A stretch of 64,000 nucleotides of DNA from Lepidonotus clava. Lineage: Eukaryota > Annelida > Polychaeta > Phyllodocida > Polynoidae. This document shows, one piece after another, positions 1 through 12,441 of this stretch; the stretch's first letter is position 1, and each line of letters starts with the position of its first letter. The DNA lies in assembly GCA_936440205.1 (NCBI GenBank), contig OW387145.1, positions 32,553,075 to 32,617,074 of the forward strand. The letters run 5' to 3'. The notes beneath the pieces were generated by a model. It saw only the letters and a list, made by a program, of their open reading frames with translations. It had not been told where the DNA came from and ran no database searches. Position numbers and translations under genes: made by a program.

Positions 1-2307
1 GATAGGCCTTTAATTGATGAAATACTGTACAAAATATCATACATCTAGGCAGATAACTAAAGTGAAATTTTCCTCAAAATAATGATGTACAAAATATCTC
101 GGTTGTAACCTATATTTTTGGTGTATTTTAGACATTGAAATATGCGATGGAAAACCCCTGAGGATACTGACAGCTACCTTAGACATCATACCTGACCTGT
201 TTAAGCCCACCATAAAGACGCCATTACTACTAAATGGCCTGACGTTCCCTACCCCTAAAGCCATCCTCTCCATATTTTCAATCATTGCCAGCCAGCATAT
301 TACCCCTGGAGCACATGACCTTGACCCCAGCATGGTTCTCTCCTAGCGCCACCTTCAGGTGACCATCTCTATAGGAATCAGGACCACGTGGTCAGAGTGG
401 ACGATAATGGGGGTAATGAATCGTGGTCAGCCCTATGGTCAGTCCCGCCTGGAAGGGGTCAACGGGCCGGTGGCAGGGGGGAGGGGCATTCAGGCGGGAG
501 GTCGCAGCTGGCCTTCTGACCCCTGCTGAGGCAATGATATGCCATTGTTGTCGGCGGCCAAACACAGCCTATGGTGGGGATATGCCCTCTAGGAGGGGTA
601 CACTGCGCCAGGAAAAGCCTTACAGGGTGTATCTACGCTGAGCTGAATAACCACCAAAGGTTCCATGTTTCGATATGCCAACATGGATAAAAGCATCACA
701 ATGACATGTTCTAGATCTGCCTGTCTTCGAGAGTACTCAAAGCTCATTATACATATCACACTATACTCAGATGCATATAATTATAATCCAGCATCCAAAT
801 TTTGTCTTCCTCTCTATATCAATTTACTAAACATAATAATTATAAATCTCATGAAAGGTTGTTCATTCGAATGCTGTTAAGTTATTACGTGTATTCATAC
901 TTGTTTGATTACTATGCAGTCCTAGATATGCATTTCTGGGGAACGGCGTGAGGTTATACTAATTGATATTCATTAAAGGGTCATGTAACCATTAGCTGTT
1001 TAGGCCGCAAGTTAGTTTGAACCTAGCTGCCATCAGCCTCGAACCTTCCTCAGGTGTTTGTATTCTAAGATGAAACTGTATTTAGAAAAAAGTGTTGTCA
1101 TTAATTTACAATTATAACTGTTGTCCATTATCACTTAAGTTAAGACATGGAAGAACATATTATGAGCCCCGAGAGCATATGACCAAACTCATTATTAAAA
1201 GAAAGTAACCCCAACCCCTCACCTCTGGCCAAGTGTCACCCCTGCTCCTCACCCCACTCCCTGCTTCTCACCCCACCCATACACCTCACCCCCTACAGAC
1301 CTATCCATCTTGGCCGACCCCTCAACAGCCAGGTCCCGGGAGACCCACCCAGCTCCCCAAGCATGTCTTATTGTGCTGCTATCGCCATATTGATCTGGGA
1401 ATCCATAATACAGATATATACACCAGATCCCACTGTGCCTAGGGTATATACAGGACTTGGGGATCTCCTGGGTTCATAACTATAGGGGCCCTTGGTCTAC
1501 CAGGGTGGCAAATGGGTAACTTTGTGTAATTCCTTAGTAAAAAGGATAAACCTGGAGTTCTATATTGCTGAAACGTAATATTTCAGTGTTTAATAGTTTC
1601 ATTTGTTAGGAAAAGCCACTATCAATTCAGAATAATCGTCTACAAAAAGTGTATATGGCTTCAACTGTATTATTGTCAAGTAAATCAAAATATTTTACTG
1701 ATTTACAATGAAAACATTAATAACTGACTATAGTTGAACTGCTAAAAATGTATATCAAATTTTCCTTAGTTCTATTTTGACCCCTATTTCATATCATAAC
1801 ATCATATGTGAAATAGGATGTGGATTTCTTCTATTGATATGCCAAAAGGAAAGGTCTGTGGTCCCAAGCAAATATTTCTGTTGGGCTGCTGTATTACTTA
1901 TGATAACAACCCTGAATAAGACCTTATTACAGCGGATGATATGATAAAGAATGTATTTTCCTCTCGAGCTCAAGACCAACCAAGATGGAATAAGCTATGG
2001 CTTAGAGTATAATACCTACCACAGAATACCATATCCCAGTGGTTATTAGAAGAAAATAGACGTACCCAACAATATTTATATCGCTCTTTCACATATATGA
2101 TCTCCCTTTAGATCATATCTATAACGTTCTTTATAGGGTTAATTAAAGAAACCATTGTAGTGATAAAGGAGATATTGACAAAGGAAATGAGGGTATTGGC
2201 TCCATAACCCAGGCACAAACAAAAATTGATCCTGGGGAAAATGTAAAGGAATGTTGTGCCCCGTATCACATGGAGAAGACTCTGGTAGGTATTGGCCAAG
2301 GCCCCAG
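1..2307. other. Gene-free stretch, no exon recognised
   Basis: AT-rich non-coding sequence. No reading frame here has splice borders or a recognisable motif. The only site I would mark is a CTCF-like core at 345-357, which on the minus strand reads AGGTGGCGCT. The C/A-rich tract at about 1205-1300 is low-complexity and produces a proline-rich false reading frame. Confidence 0.5.
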
Positions 2308-2354
2308 TTACGTCATGAATAATAAGACGTCTTAAAGACGTAACGACTACGTCA
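2308..2354. promoter_or_regulatory. Cluster of four ACGT-core (CRE/bZIP-like) sites
   Basis: Four ACGT cores fall within 47 bp: TTACGTCA at 2308-2315, the perfect 12-bp palindrome TAAGACGTCTTA at 2324-2335, AAGACGTAAC just after it, and TACGTCA at 2348-2354. ACGT-core palindromes are typical bZIP (CREB/ATF) targets. Use as an enhancer is inference; no gene lies close by. Confidence 0.3.
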
Positions 2355-3114
2355 GAGCTATGTCTTAACTGCAAAGCCAGATGCTAATTGAAAAGTGGAG
2401 CCCTGTATTTCACTGTTCATTTCTGACTAGAAGGTTTGAAGTTTCGTTGATTTTGATCGTCGGGGATAGACGAACTGAATATCAAACGATTGTACATACG
2501 TATACTGAGTTTATATCAGAACAAAAAAAAGAATCTCTCACAGGAACATTTACTGATACATAAAAGTTTCCTCATGAAATACAACTGGAAAGATACATGT
2601 ACCTGAATATCTAAGTACTTTATAAGCTATGTACTAAATCAATTTTACCCTCTATCACATAGTTCGAACTGGTAGGCAGAAATCGGCCAGTTGAAGGTAG
2701 CCTTTACAAAGGTAAATCCTGTTACAGGAGGAAAGGATTAAAGGTATAGGGAGGGAGTAACCCTAATACAGGTGGATCCAGACACCAGGTGGGAGGGTAT
2801 ACCAGTAGCTGTGAGCAACCCTTTTATTTTTACCATGTACATATTTTTGCTGATATCTGAGAAAATAGCAAAATATTTACGATTTTTCAGAAAAATACCT
2901 AGCATCCCAATTATTATGTAAGGATATAAATGCAGTCAATATCGATATACCGTTAGTTTTGTTCCTCTCTATTTTTTTAAGAAAAAATATTTTATTTCAA
3001 GGGTGTGGTCCAACGAAAATTCAAATACTTGGAAATATCCAACATCTCAGCCTAGGGGGTTGGGGTAAACACTATAATATCCATACTGCTGGGCACCCTG
3101 GAGGAGATATGATA
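2355..3114. other. Gene-free stretch, nothing recognised
   Basis: Non-coding AT-rich sequence. I see no exon, repeat array or inverted repeat worth marking. Confidence 0.5.
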
Positions 3115-3345
3115 TACACGCGGCTACAGGACACCACTCGTCCCACGCCATCCCCCCACGCCCGCCCATGGCCTCCACGGTTTGATGATATATGACGTCG
3201 GTAGGTGGCGCGTCGACCTGGGGCGGGCTTTGGTGTCAATCATAACGCGGGTGGTTGACGCGGTGTATGGGGCTGATGATGTATCGTGACAGCCGGACTG
3301 AGCGTAGGGCGTGGAGGGGTGGGCAGGGCGGATAGACAAGTTTTA
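3115..3345. other. CpG-rich patch
   Basis: A local GC- and CpG-rich island in AT-rich surroundings, with a CTCF-like core (AGGTGGCGCG) near 3202-3211. It lowers stop-codon frequency and makes overlapping frames on both strands look open; neither resembles a protein. It could be a small regulatory CpG island or a degraded repeat. Confidence 0.3.
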
Positions 3346-4079
3346 AGATGGGGCGCTAGTTAGCGGGTGTTAAGTATTACATCTTATGAGGCAGTTAGGT
3401 CACTGGCGCTGTTTTTGATACTTAGGATGCTTAGGATGTGTAAGTGTGTGTTAATTGGTTGTTATTTATGAAAATCTAATCCTCTTCCTTATTATAAGGG
3501 TTTAGGGATTTTGATGTTATTTAATTATAAAGGTATTTATAGACAAAGAGATATGAAGGTCTATGTTGAAGAGTAATTATACCTTATAAATATTTGACGC
3601 GAACAATTTGACAAAAGTAAGAATTATAATTAAGTATACTCAAATTTTCAACAATGGGATTTATGGTAAATGAATGATCGTACAGTGGTAGTACAGTTTA
3701 ATTAACTCAAAAATAAAAACAAAAACAAAAATAACTGGATTACATAATCCCACTACATATTTCATAGTGACATATTTAATAGCTTCATATTAGTTTAAAA
3801 AGAATTGTGAATTGTAATCTAGATCGCTGTACAATAACGAATATGAATTACCTGTACCTTACAATCTTATGCAGTTCGATCCCTTCTTTTTTTTGTTATC
3901 ACCTATAAAGAAAATGCTCTATTAGTTGTAAAAAGAAGGAGGTCATGGGGCTTCCCGCCCCCAAAACACGGATCTGGTTTCTCACCGTTCCACCACCCCC
4001 GGGGGGCGGGATCCCCCCCCCCTCAGGTCTGCTCTACATGATGCATAGTCCGTCTCATTTCAAACGCCATGCCAAGATA
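3346..4079. other. Gene-free stretch with a G/C homopolymer block
   Basis: Non-coding. The last 130 bp (about 3955-4025) hold runs of C and G around a GGGGGGCGGGATCCCC-like core, similar in style to the poly-G ended elements elsewhere in the window, but no matching second end was found. Confidence 0.4.
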
Positions 4080-4285
4080 GGAATCACAACAGTATGAATC
4101 AAAGAACCCACTCAGACCTACTTATGATGCTCTCCATTCCCCCTGTCAACCCAAAACCCGCACAAAGAAATATGTACATAAGAAAAAAAAGAAAGAACCC
4201 CACTGCCCCCGAAAAAAAGAGGAGTATCACAACAGTATGGATCAAAGAGCTCACTTAGACTTACTTATCATACTCCCCATACCAC
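4080..4285 (+). repeat. Imperfect direct duplication, period about 143 bp
   Basis: A segment of about 65 bp beginning near 4080 recurs near 4222. Both copies share a core reading ATCACAACAGTATG, followed by ATCAAAGA and a conserved stretch ending in CTTAT. The copies differ by scattered substitutions, so the duplication is not recent. Confidence 0.6.
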
Positions 4286-4572
4286 AGCCACCCATAACTG
4301 AGAGGAAAAAGTGATCCCAAAAAATAACACGCCCAACTACTCAAAAAACAAGGAACTACAAATACATCACTGCTGGCAATCTGGGCTGAGGCAAATTTTA
4401 CACCTCATCATAATCTAGATCCACTATCACCTGGTGGTCTGTAGATCTTACCCAAGCTGGGTTATAAATCAGGTTACCCCTGTCATGGAGGTATTCCCAA
4501 CCTGACGTCATAGTGAGATATACCCCTCGTGGTGTGAGATGCTAATCGCTGCCATCTGCACCCCAGGGATTA
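4286..4572. other. Short gene-free spacer
   Basis: Non-coding sequence between the duplication and the minisatellite. Nothing recognised. Confidence 0.5.
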
Positions 4573-5030
4573 ATAGCTTTGTAGAGAGCAACTTTTGTTA
4601 ATAAGCATGTAAGAGAGCAGCGATTGAGAGCAGCAATTCTTAATAAACATGTGGGAGAGCAATGATTGTTAATAAGCATGTAGGAGAGCAGCAATTCTTA
4701 ATAAGCAAGTGGGAGAGCAGCGGTTTTTAATAAGCATGTAGGAGAGCAGCAGTTCTTAATAAACATGTTGGAGAGCAGTGCTCAGTTGTTAATGCGCATG
4801 TGGGAGAGCAGCAGTTCTTAATAAGCATGTAGGAGAGCAGGAGTTCTTAATAAACATGTTGGAGAGCAGTGCTCAGTTGTTAATGCGCATGTTGGAGAGC
4901 AGCAGTTCTTAATAAGCATGTAGGAGAGCAGGAGTTCTTAATAAACATGTTGGAGAGCAGTGCTCAGTTGTTAATGCGCATGTTGGAGAGCAGCAGTTGT
5001 AAAACAGATATGTAGGAGAGTAGTAGTTTT
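4573..5030 (+). repeat. Minisatellite with 91-bp higher-order repeat
   Basis: The monomer is about 29 bp, built around GGAGAGCAGCAGTTCTTAAT followed by AAGCATGTA. In the right half a longer 33-bp variant carrying GTGCTCAGTTG and GCGCATG occurs every third unit, at 4778, 4869 and 4960. The exact 91-bp spacing shows that a three-monomer block (29+33+29) was amplified as a unit. The left half is made of more diverged single monomers. Confidence 0.85.
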
Positions 5031-7839
5031 TCTGATTGCCCAACCGTGGTCCCTCTATCCTGCTGGGATCACTTTGATCAACCACCTGCTCTGGAGGGCT
5101 GCGTTACCTGCTGTACAGGTGGGCGTAAGCCTACCTGGCCATTATCTTATCTCCAGGGGTAATTGGACGCGTATCGGTGGACGACTCGGTGGGTTGGGTG
5201 GAGCACTTTTGGCAGGGATTTGGGGTAGGGGTGGAAGGACTGTCAACCCGGAGATTTTTCATAATAAATAATCCAGAAACCTAAGATCTTCCCTTAAAAA
5301 AATTAGGGAGGTTATTCTAACATATCTGCATTGAGAGATTTATGCACCTGACTTGAGTTAGATATGTGGTTTGGAGAAATTGGTATATAAGTGTTAGATG
5401 CCATGTAGGATAGGGTTTATGGCAGTGGAGGAGTTGTTGTTGGAGCTGTAGAGTATAGGGTGGCTCTGATACCTGGAGTTGTGGTCTCCCAACCAATACA
5501 CATACACAAATATCTCTCCGGAAGGGATTACATGTAGGGGTGGGCGAGGATTGCTTCGCGGACTGGCGCTGTTATTATGGGATTTCGCGAACTACATGGA
5601 AAAAACAGGAAGACCTAGAGGTGGTCCTCTTATGGGTCATAGTGTGATGGGCATTTATTTAGGCACCAGCCCCATAGCCACCTATAGCTGGTGATAAAGT
5701 GGCTGGAAGGACATTAGCAAATCACAATCTAGAGCCACATCTTTGCAATGTACTTGTCATGTAAATGATGGGTAGTTTATACAAGATTAATGCTAAAGAG
5801 GAAATTAGACAACACATTATGAGAGCCAGCTATGGAACACATACATACAAGCAGATTGCCCAGACAATCAGTTCAGCTTGTTCTATGACAGTGCATGAGA
5901 TAAGCATAGGTTGTATTGTATCCTAACTGAGGCCTGGTCGCAATATATAGAGACTAAAGTGGTGGCCATCCAGTAATAAAAACTACGCAGTCTGGAGATA
6001 AGTTATGAAGGCTTCAACTCCGGGGAACATCAACGACAGTCCAATGTGGGACTTTTGACATGGCGACTTCGTTTCACCTGACCCCGTTTGACTAGTCCCA
6101 AATTAAGGCTCATTTCCATAAGCAAACGTCAAAGCCAGTTGCTTCATGGCCGTGGTTTAGCAGGGGGCAGATATTTACTTTAAAATGATTGAGACCATAA
6201 GCTTACAAACCAGCAGACAGGCGCACAATTGGACACTCCTTCAATTCAGACAGCGTGTGTTTACATAAAACATATGTTGTGGGCTGGCACTTGGGCCGGC
6301 AGCTGGGGCTTTTTATCCTGTTTATTTAGGGCCTATTCTGTTGGGAGGATTCAGGCGAATGCTCCGCTCCATGGAGTTTTACACCTGAGGATCCAGCGTC
6401 CATACATGCAGCCCCTTTTGCCTTGGATCTCCAAAGATGCCGCTAGCAAGGCATTGAGCTTGTAGCTAAAGGTATTATAAACAACCTACCTCCCATCACC
6501 ACCGCAGCTCTTCAGATAAGGATCTTTCAAAAGAAGGTTTAGATTCCTCAGGTTTCAATGCCAAACTTAACGTGGACCTATTAGGCGGTAACCAAGTGCC
6601 AATTTAAAACCACCTCCTCTCAACATCAGGTCCAAACACTGGCCATACCTAGTCACCCTCAGGGGTTTGGCAAATTAGTTTGAAGGGTGACTTGATGCCC
6701 TTGGTCCTACACTATATGGTTCTCAACCAATAGTTACGTTGACGTTTTCTTTATGGATCATTTATAGTTTAACCTCGCCTGATCTCTCTTTGGATCACGT
6801 TCCCAGCCTCATCAAGATAAAATCTAGCCATTGATAAATTACTCTTCTGTGAAATTTCAAACCGTTTTTTCCACTACCACCTTGCTTATTGAGCCCTCAG
6901 GCATATTTTCACCTTCTCCATCCTCAGACATGTTTATACCAACATAAAAAGCACACTGCAGGTGACTATTAACTTAAGTATAAAAATAATAACTTAAGGT
7001 CCTGTCAAATTAGTGCTGAATACAAAAACACCAGGCTGCCTTCTTTCTTCCTGGGGCAAATCACCTTTAGCATACAAAAAGCTCACATCTATCTTAAAGC
7101 CCCAACCTGATACCTCCCAAAGGGCCTTACAGACAACAAAGGCTGGAGGCTTGGACAGGGGTCCTAAAAGCCCTTTTCCATCCAGGATCTTGCCAGCTTG
7201 ATGTGGACTTAAGTGAGGTGGGGAAGAGGGTGGAGGAGACCCCAAGGGGGGGATCTGTCCCTGCTAACGAAGATGGCCATGAGCGGAATACCTAGATGAG
7301 CAGCTCAGACCCTCCACATGGAGTCGACCCCAACTTTGGTCCAGGTTTTATCAAGGATATAGGGAACTAGTTAAGTGAAGACCTTGGGTGTAGGACCTCT
7401 TGTGTTTTCTACTTGGCCTTTCTGGGACTTTTCCGACCTGTGATGCTATAATCTTTGAGGGGAAGATTGATTCAGGCAGACAGGAAGGCTCTTCAGACAA
7501 TAGTGATTTGTTACTGGCAGCTGGGTTATAGTTAAGCTTCTCAACCAATGTCAGATTTGTGCTCTGTTCTGGTATGGAAGTCTGAGTCCAATTCATATCC
7601 TACTTACATGGAGATATTGCATTAAGAGTAGATGATTGGAGTGTACACGCAGTAATAAAGAAAACCACTTCTAACATTGGGAATTCTGCTAATGGTTCCT
7701 TGTGCCAAAGCATCATTAAATTGACACTGACAACCATAACCCTTTCTGAGAGTGACACTGACCTCATCTTCTCCCCCGCCTCACCCTTTTACATGGCTGA
7801 GTAATAGACCTCAGGGGCCCACCTGTCGCAATGTGTAAA
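5031..7839. other. Gene-free stretch, nothing recognised
   Basis: About 2.8 kb of unique-looking non-coding sequence. Several short open frames exist (for example 5479-5694 and 6994-7245) but none has splice borders, a good start context or a recognisable domain. Confidence 0.5.
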
Positions 7840-7900
7840 GGCCAGCCCCTAGACCACAAGGGCCAGCCCCTAAAGCATAAGGGCCAGCCCCAAGAGCACA
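7840..7900 (+). repeat. Short tandem repeat, 21-bp unit, 3 copies
   Basis: GGCCAGCCCC begins at 7840, 7861 and 7882, giving a 21-bp period over three copies. Confidence 0.75.
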
Positions 7901-8267
7901 TCCCTGGATGGGCGGTGAAAGGGTTAAACTTGTAACCTCCACAGGAACTTGACTAGTACTTTAGAAGTAGGCAGTTTGGGGTGGGTTGGTAGGTAGAGGG
8001 AGGGAAGGAGGAGGAGGGATGGATGGGGCTGAGAAATGGGACACACCCTTCAGGCCTAGGACTCGCCTACAGCTTGACCCATTCCCACCACAGCCTGACC
8101 TGTAGGTGTGTACGCTCCCCTATACCACCCAAGTGCTCCCACCCAGCCTACTTTTACCACTTAGAAAAAAAGAAAAACATCCATTATCTTTGCTCTTCAC
8201 TCCCTCAGGGAAAAGGGGGAAAGCAATCCACTTGGTGGCTCCAGCTTTGGGTGCAGGTCATCCCTCT
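7901..8267. other. Gene-free stretch
   Basis: Non-coding, with a G/A-rich patch near 7985-8025. Nothing recognised. Confidence 0.45.
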
Positions 8268-8632
8268 AAAACCCAGTTCACACTAACCAATTCCAGATTG
8301 GGATTACTCTCAACTTCAGCATTTCAAGACATAAAGTTGTGTGAAAACTAACACCTATTACCCACTCTGAGAACCACATAGATTACAAAAGGTGTATTTT
8401 CTGTTGGAAATCAGGTCTTCAAATCGTCAGATATGCTTTAAATAAAAGTCCATGAGATAATTTTTCTGTTGGAAATCAGGTCTTCAAATCGTCAGATATG
8501 CTTAAAATAAAAGTCCATAAGATATTATCTTATGGACTTTTATTTAAAGCATATTCCAACAGAAAAATATCTTCTGCGATTTTAGGTCAAGACATTATCT
8601 TGACCTAAAATCGTCCAGTGTGAATCGGCTTT
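8268..8632. mobile_element. Non-autonomous TIR element with internal palindromes
   Basis: The left end reads AAACCCAGTTCACACT and the right end, on the opposite strand, AAAGCCGATTCACACTGG, so the termini form an imperfect inverted repeat with a shared TTCACACT core. Inside, a block of about 65 bp (from about 8400) is directly duplicated (from about 8463), and its tail is then inverted at about 8524-8567. A second hairpin follows, with arms CGATTTTAGGTCAAGA at about 8577-8592 and the complement up to 8613. No coding capacity. This is the structure of a MITE (miniature inverted-repeat transposable element) with foldback rearrangement; superfamily unknown. Confidence 0.6.
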
Positions 8633-9910
8633 CTTCCCTCTGCTTGTCCCACATAAATAGTTGTGTATATTGTGCTGACCCACCACCCACCCACTGGAGT
8701 GGGTCTTGGTCAGTTGGGGCCCTGAGGTGCTAAGGCTCAGTGACCCCCATTCTCAGAGGGCGTTTGAGCCCTCTCCACGACATGACACCATCTTAATCAA
8801 CTTAAAAGGCGGACGCCAGCCCCAGAAAGCCCTCGATGATGGCTACACTACACCCCCAACCAAACAAGAGATGAATGCCATTCTTTTCAGGGGTGACGAT
8901 TTGCCCCAACCCCAACCACCAGTAATGAAATTTCTCGCCCCTTTTGGGTGAGGGAATTAGGGAAATGGTCGACAAAAGGGTGCTACAAAACCCAACGATT
9001 GTTGGAGTGCAGGGGAAATGTGCTACCATTCATTCTGCGTGATTGCACGTTTTGTTAGCCTGGCAGCATAAAATTCGCAGCCTGGTTCGCCATTGGCACT
9101 CTCTAAACCACTGCCACAACCCATTAGATGTCATAACAACCCCCGCCGGCAGAAGCTAGTTTGCCAGGCCCTGATAAAGATACATTTTGTTTGGACCTTC
9201 ATGGGTGATTTATGTCGAAATACACTTTGCTATTTGTTTTTTTCAGTTCATTTGTCAGCCAATTATCAAATGTAACGGGCCCAACGCAACATGACAAATC
9301 ATGCATTATGTGAATGCATGCAGTGAAAATACTGATACTGAGGATCACTTTGAACCTTAATATTTCACTTTCTTTTTGACGTTAGGCACGTGGCTGTGGC
9401 ATTTATCATTACCAACCCATTTCCCAATTAATCTGCAATTTTTCTACAAACCACAATGATGACCCAATTATGGGTCATGCATTAAGTGACAACATCCAAA
9501 GAAAATACTGATAGGAAAATTGATCATTTTTACCCATTCAAAATCACCCTTCCTACAATGGGTGTTAACTCCACGGTCCACTTGCTACATGTACAACCTG
9601 TCTTACCTTCGTGCAGATGGTAGAAAGCCTAAGCTTCATACTGCTGTTCAGCGGTCATGGTCGGACTGAATGAAGTTGTTCCCTTATCAGTGGACATGGG
9701 GGCTGGACCTGGCGACCCCTTCACCCTGTGGACTGACAAGATAGAAGCCAGCTCTATCATTGAGCAGACCAGGGAACGACTGACCCCTGATGGCCGATAG
9801 ATCTACGGCCACCAGCCCTACAATTATTAGAGGGAAAAGGGGAGGGGTAAACCGTGGTAAAACATCTAGGTAAAGCTAGAGAAGTCAGAGTAAAGTATGT
9901 GTAATGTGTG
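8633..9910. other. Gene-free stretch with a diverged repeat pair
   Basis: Non-coding. Two related 50-bp pieces near 9295-9345 and 9473-9525 share a CATGCATTA...GTGA...GAAAATACTGAT pattern, suggesting an old duplication. No exon recognised. Confidence 0.45.
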
Positions 9911-9970
9911 ACTGTATGTATGTATGTATGTATATTGTGTATATGTATGTGTTACTGTGTGTTTGTATAT
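9911..9970 (+). repeat. TGTA microsatellite
   Basis: A TGTATG-type tetranucleotide repeat degenerating into TG-rich sequence. Confidence 0.8.
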
Positions 9971-11449
9971 CTGTGTTTTCTTCGCCGACTTGTTCCCAAT
10001 CTTAATACCGTAAACATTAATTTTGGTAAATGTTTATATGATTGATTTGGCTAATTCTAATTATGAATACAGGTATGTATTTTTTTCATGAAAACAGTAG
10101 GGATATCATACATTTTAGTTTACTTTAAAATAACTAGTCAACATGTGACAATTACTTCATTCATATTGGAACTATATTATTAAAGACGAATTTCTTGTAG
10201 TTTTGTCTTTCCACTAAGGCATTGTCCCTGCTATCCTGTCAACTTTGCCAATCTTTACATCCGTCAGCATATAAACCTACCTTGCCGTCTTCATAAAAGA
10301 AGCTCATGTCATGCATGGAGAGGGTACTATAAGGCTGGCTGACCAGAGGGGAGGAAGGGGTGTGATTCTATGGCCTCCAGAAAATTTATAGCAGGAAGCC
10401 TAGTGATAGCAGGCCATCTGCAGTGTGTCAGCTAGGGGTAGTGAAAGGGGCGTTGGGGTCCTTTTAACCAGGGCCTTGTATGAGTAGCCCTCAAGGAAAC
10501 TGGTGAAGTATGATCTGATAGCATTGATACTGTGATATGGCAGCCACTGAAGACCCTCAACATCACCCAGAGGGTGATATAGTGGTTTGTGATTCAACTT
10601 TTAGATTTAATATCTGAGCTATGCCATTTTAACTTTTGAAGATATGAAGAACTTGCCAAAGGTGTAATCTACATTCGTTATACTTCTATGGGCGTTTTGC
10701 CTGCAAGTTCTCATTTCTCTTGTCATTTCATTTGCATGTTATTCTGCGCATGCGCCGATTAGGACTCCTGTGCCTCTGTTATTTCTCCAGAAAGGCCTGC
10801 GTGCATGTTGCTGCAATCGGATGGACCTATCAGAGCTGCCATATTCCTACCCCAAGGCGGCCGAGCAAATACTGGCCACATTGGAAAAGTCAAGCCGGGC
10901 CAATGATTGGAATAGTATAATACTCCTGGGGGCAGAGGCGATCTTTGTTATGATTCCATACAACGACCATCATGTGGCAAATAGACCACTCAGGGGCATA
11001 CCCTGCCGGTGTCATTCAGATAATCCTCATTGCAATGAGTGTCTGGGACCTATTTTGAGTCCTGATTAGACCTTATTATGCCCCACTCCTCATTGTTCAG
11101 CTGGAATGGCCTGAATACACGTAGAATGTCACCAGCAGGTAATCCAATTGTTAATTTCCCTAAAAGCCTCTCCCTTGAAAGGCAAGACCAGATGCTGACA
11201 GGATAATCACATTCCTGGAAGAGTAGAGTGATATGAAATACATTGTTCTTATTGGCAATGAGATATCATTCATGGGAGTTTCCAATAAAGGATATAAGAT
11301 GCAATCTGAATCAATCCATATAATATATAAGTCTATATATTCGATCATATCAAAACACATGGCTGTGATTTTATATCATTTTGATTTTCCCATGGTGGTT
11401 CTAAAGTACATTTAAAGGATAATGGAAGGTGACATTTAAAGGCATTAAG
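9971..11449. other. Gene-free stretch with one unremarkable open frame
   Basis: Mostly non-coding. An open frame on the plus strand has an ATG at 10821 and a stop at 11067-11069; it gives about 82 residues of balanced composition, and an acceptor-like CTGTTATTTCTCCAG ends at 10790. An open frame of this size is expected by chance in 64 kb, and no domain is recognised, so I do not call it a gene. Confidence 0.4.
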
Positions 11450-11569
11450 CATATTTGTATGCTCTGTCTCACACATATTTGTATGCTCTGTCTCACACAT
11501 ATTTGTATGCTCTGTCTCACACATATTTGTATGCTCTGTCTCACACACATTTGTATGCTCTGTCTCACA
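11450..11569 (+). repeat. 24-bp minisatellite, 5 copies
   Basis: The unit starts CATATTTGTATGCTCTG and ends TCTCACA. Copies start at 11450, 11474, 11498, 11522 and 11546 and are nearly identical, so the array is young. Because 24 is a multiple of three, both strands show artificial repetitive open frames. Confidence 0.9.
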
Positions 11570-11865
11570 CAGGCTCTGACACTATTTCCCGGGTGTCAGG
11601 GCAGAAATGAAGTATTCATAGCATTGGTACTGTAGTGGGAATGGGGGGGGGGGGGGAACGTACCCTATTCCTGAATGTGTCCCAGTAACTACCAACTCTA
11701 CCCAAAAATGGATCCCTTAGGAATTCCCATCTAAAACACTACATGCATTTCAGTAGGGTATAATATCAGTCAGACCTTAATAATATGTGGTTCTATATTT
11801 GGAAACCTATATTTTCTATAGATTGGATATACTATTGAAGCTGTCGCTTAAATGTATGCTAATTT

Positions 11866-12180
11866 CTATGAAAATCTGGCTTGCATTGACGAATCTAAAA
11901 TGTGTCCTGCCTCAGAGATGCAAACATCCAGCCGCCACACTGCTAGTTTGGCAGTTGCTAATGCGTTCGGCGGATTAATTCCCAAGTTGAAATCAATACC
12001 ATTAGCCGGTTTTAAACTCCACAAAACAATAGAAGTGTTTCCTAATCGAATCGTTTCATTGTTCTCGTCTAGTTCTGCCAGGAAATAACCTGCACCATTC
12101 CCAGAAGGGCTGAATGTGGTTACTGAACTCAATATCCACAGTCTCATCGCTCCCACAGATTTCTATATTGATGCGGATGG
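11866..12180 (-). pseudogene. Protein-like remnant of unknown family
   Basis: The minus strand reads as convincing protein over about 290 bp at 11866-12156, with a stretch such as GYFLAELDENNETIRL and another such as VWRLDVCISEAG; amino-acid composition and codon use look more like real coding sequence than anything else in the first 14 kb. Coding-like signal continues slightly upstream, to about 12180, but not in one clean frame, so the segment looks broken. There is no convincing splice border on either side, which fits a decayed retrocopy or a fragment of an old mobile or viral gene. I do not recognise the family. It ends against the 129-bp duplication at 12190. Confidence 0.3.
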
Positions 12181-12189
12181 GAACTGAAT

Positions 12190-12441
12190 TTGGAAAATTT
12201 CAATACGGTGTGGCCTATCAGACGTTGGAAAACAATAATATTATGTTTTATGTCAAATTACATCCTTGCTTAAATTTCTGTAGGCTGGGAAGGGATATGA
12301 ATTAAAAGAGTTCATATATTTGGAAAATTCCAATGCAATACCTATCACACGTTGGAAAACAATATGTTTTATGTCAAACTACAGTCCTTCCTAAACGTCG
12401 GAAGGCTGGGTAGGTTGGGATGAATTAAAAGAGTTCACATG
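12190..12441 (+). repeat. Diverged tandem duplication, unit about 129 bp
   Basis: Two copies begin TTTGGAAAATT at 12190 and 12319. Both contain CGTTGGAAAACAAT, TATGTTTTATGTCAAA and a shared tail AATTAAAAGAGTTCA. Many substitutions and small indels separate them, so the duplication is old. Confidence 0.7.

Noticed and set aside
10791-11069. Open frame after an acceptor-like site, about 82 residues from ATG 10821
   Set aside because: Size is within chance expectation, no donor or partner exon, no recognised motif.
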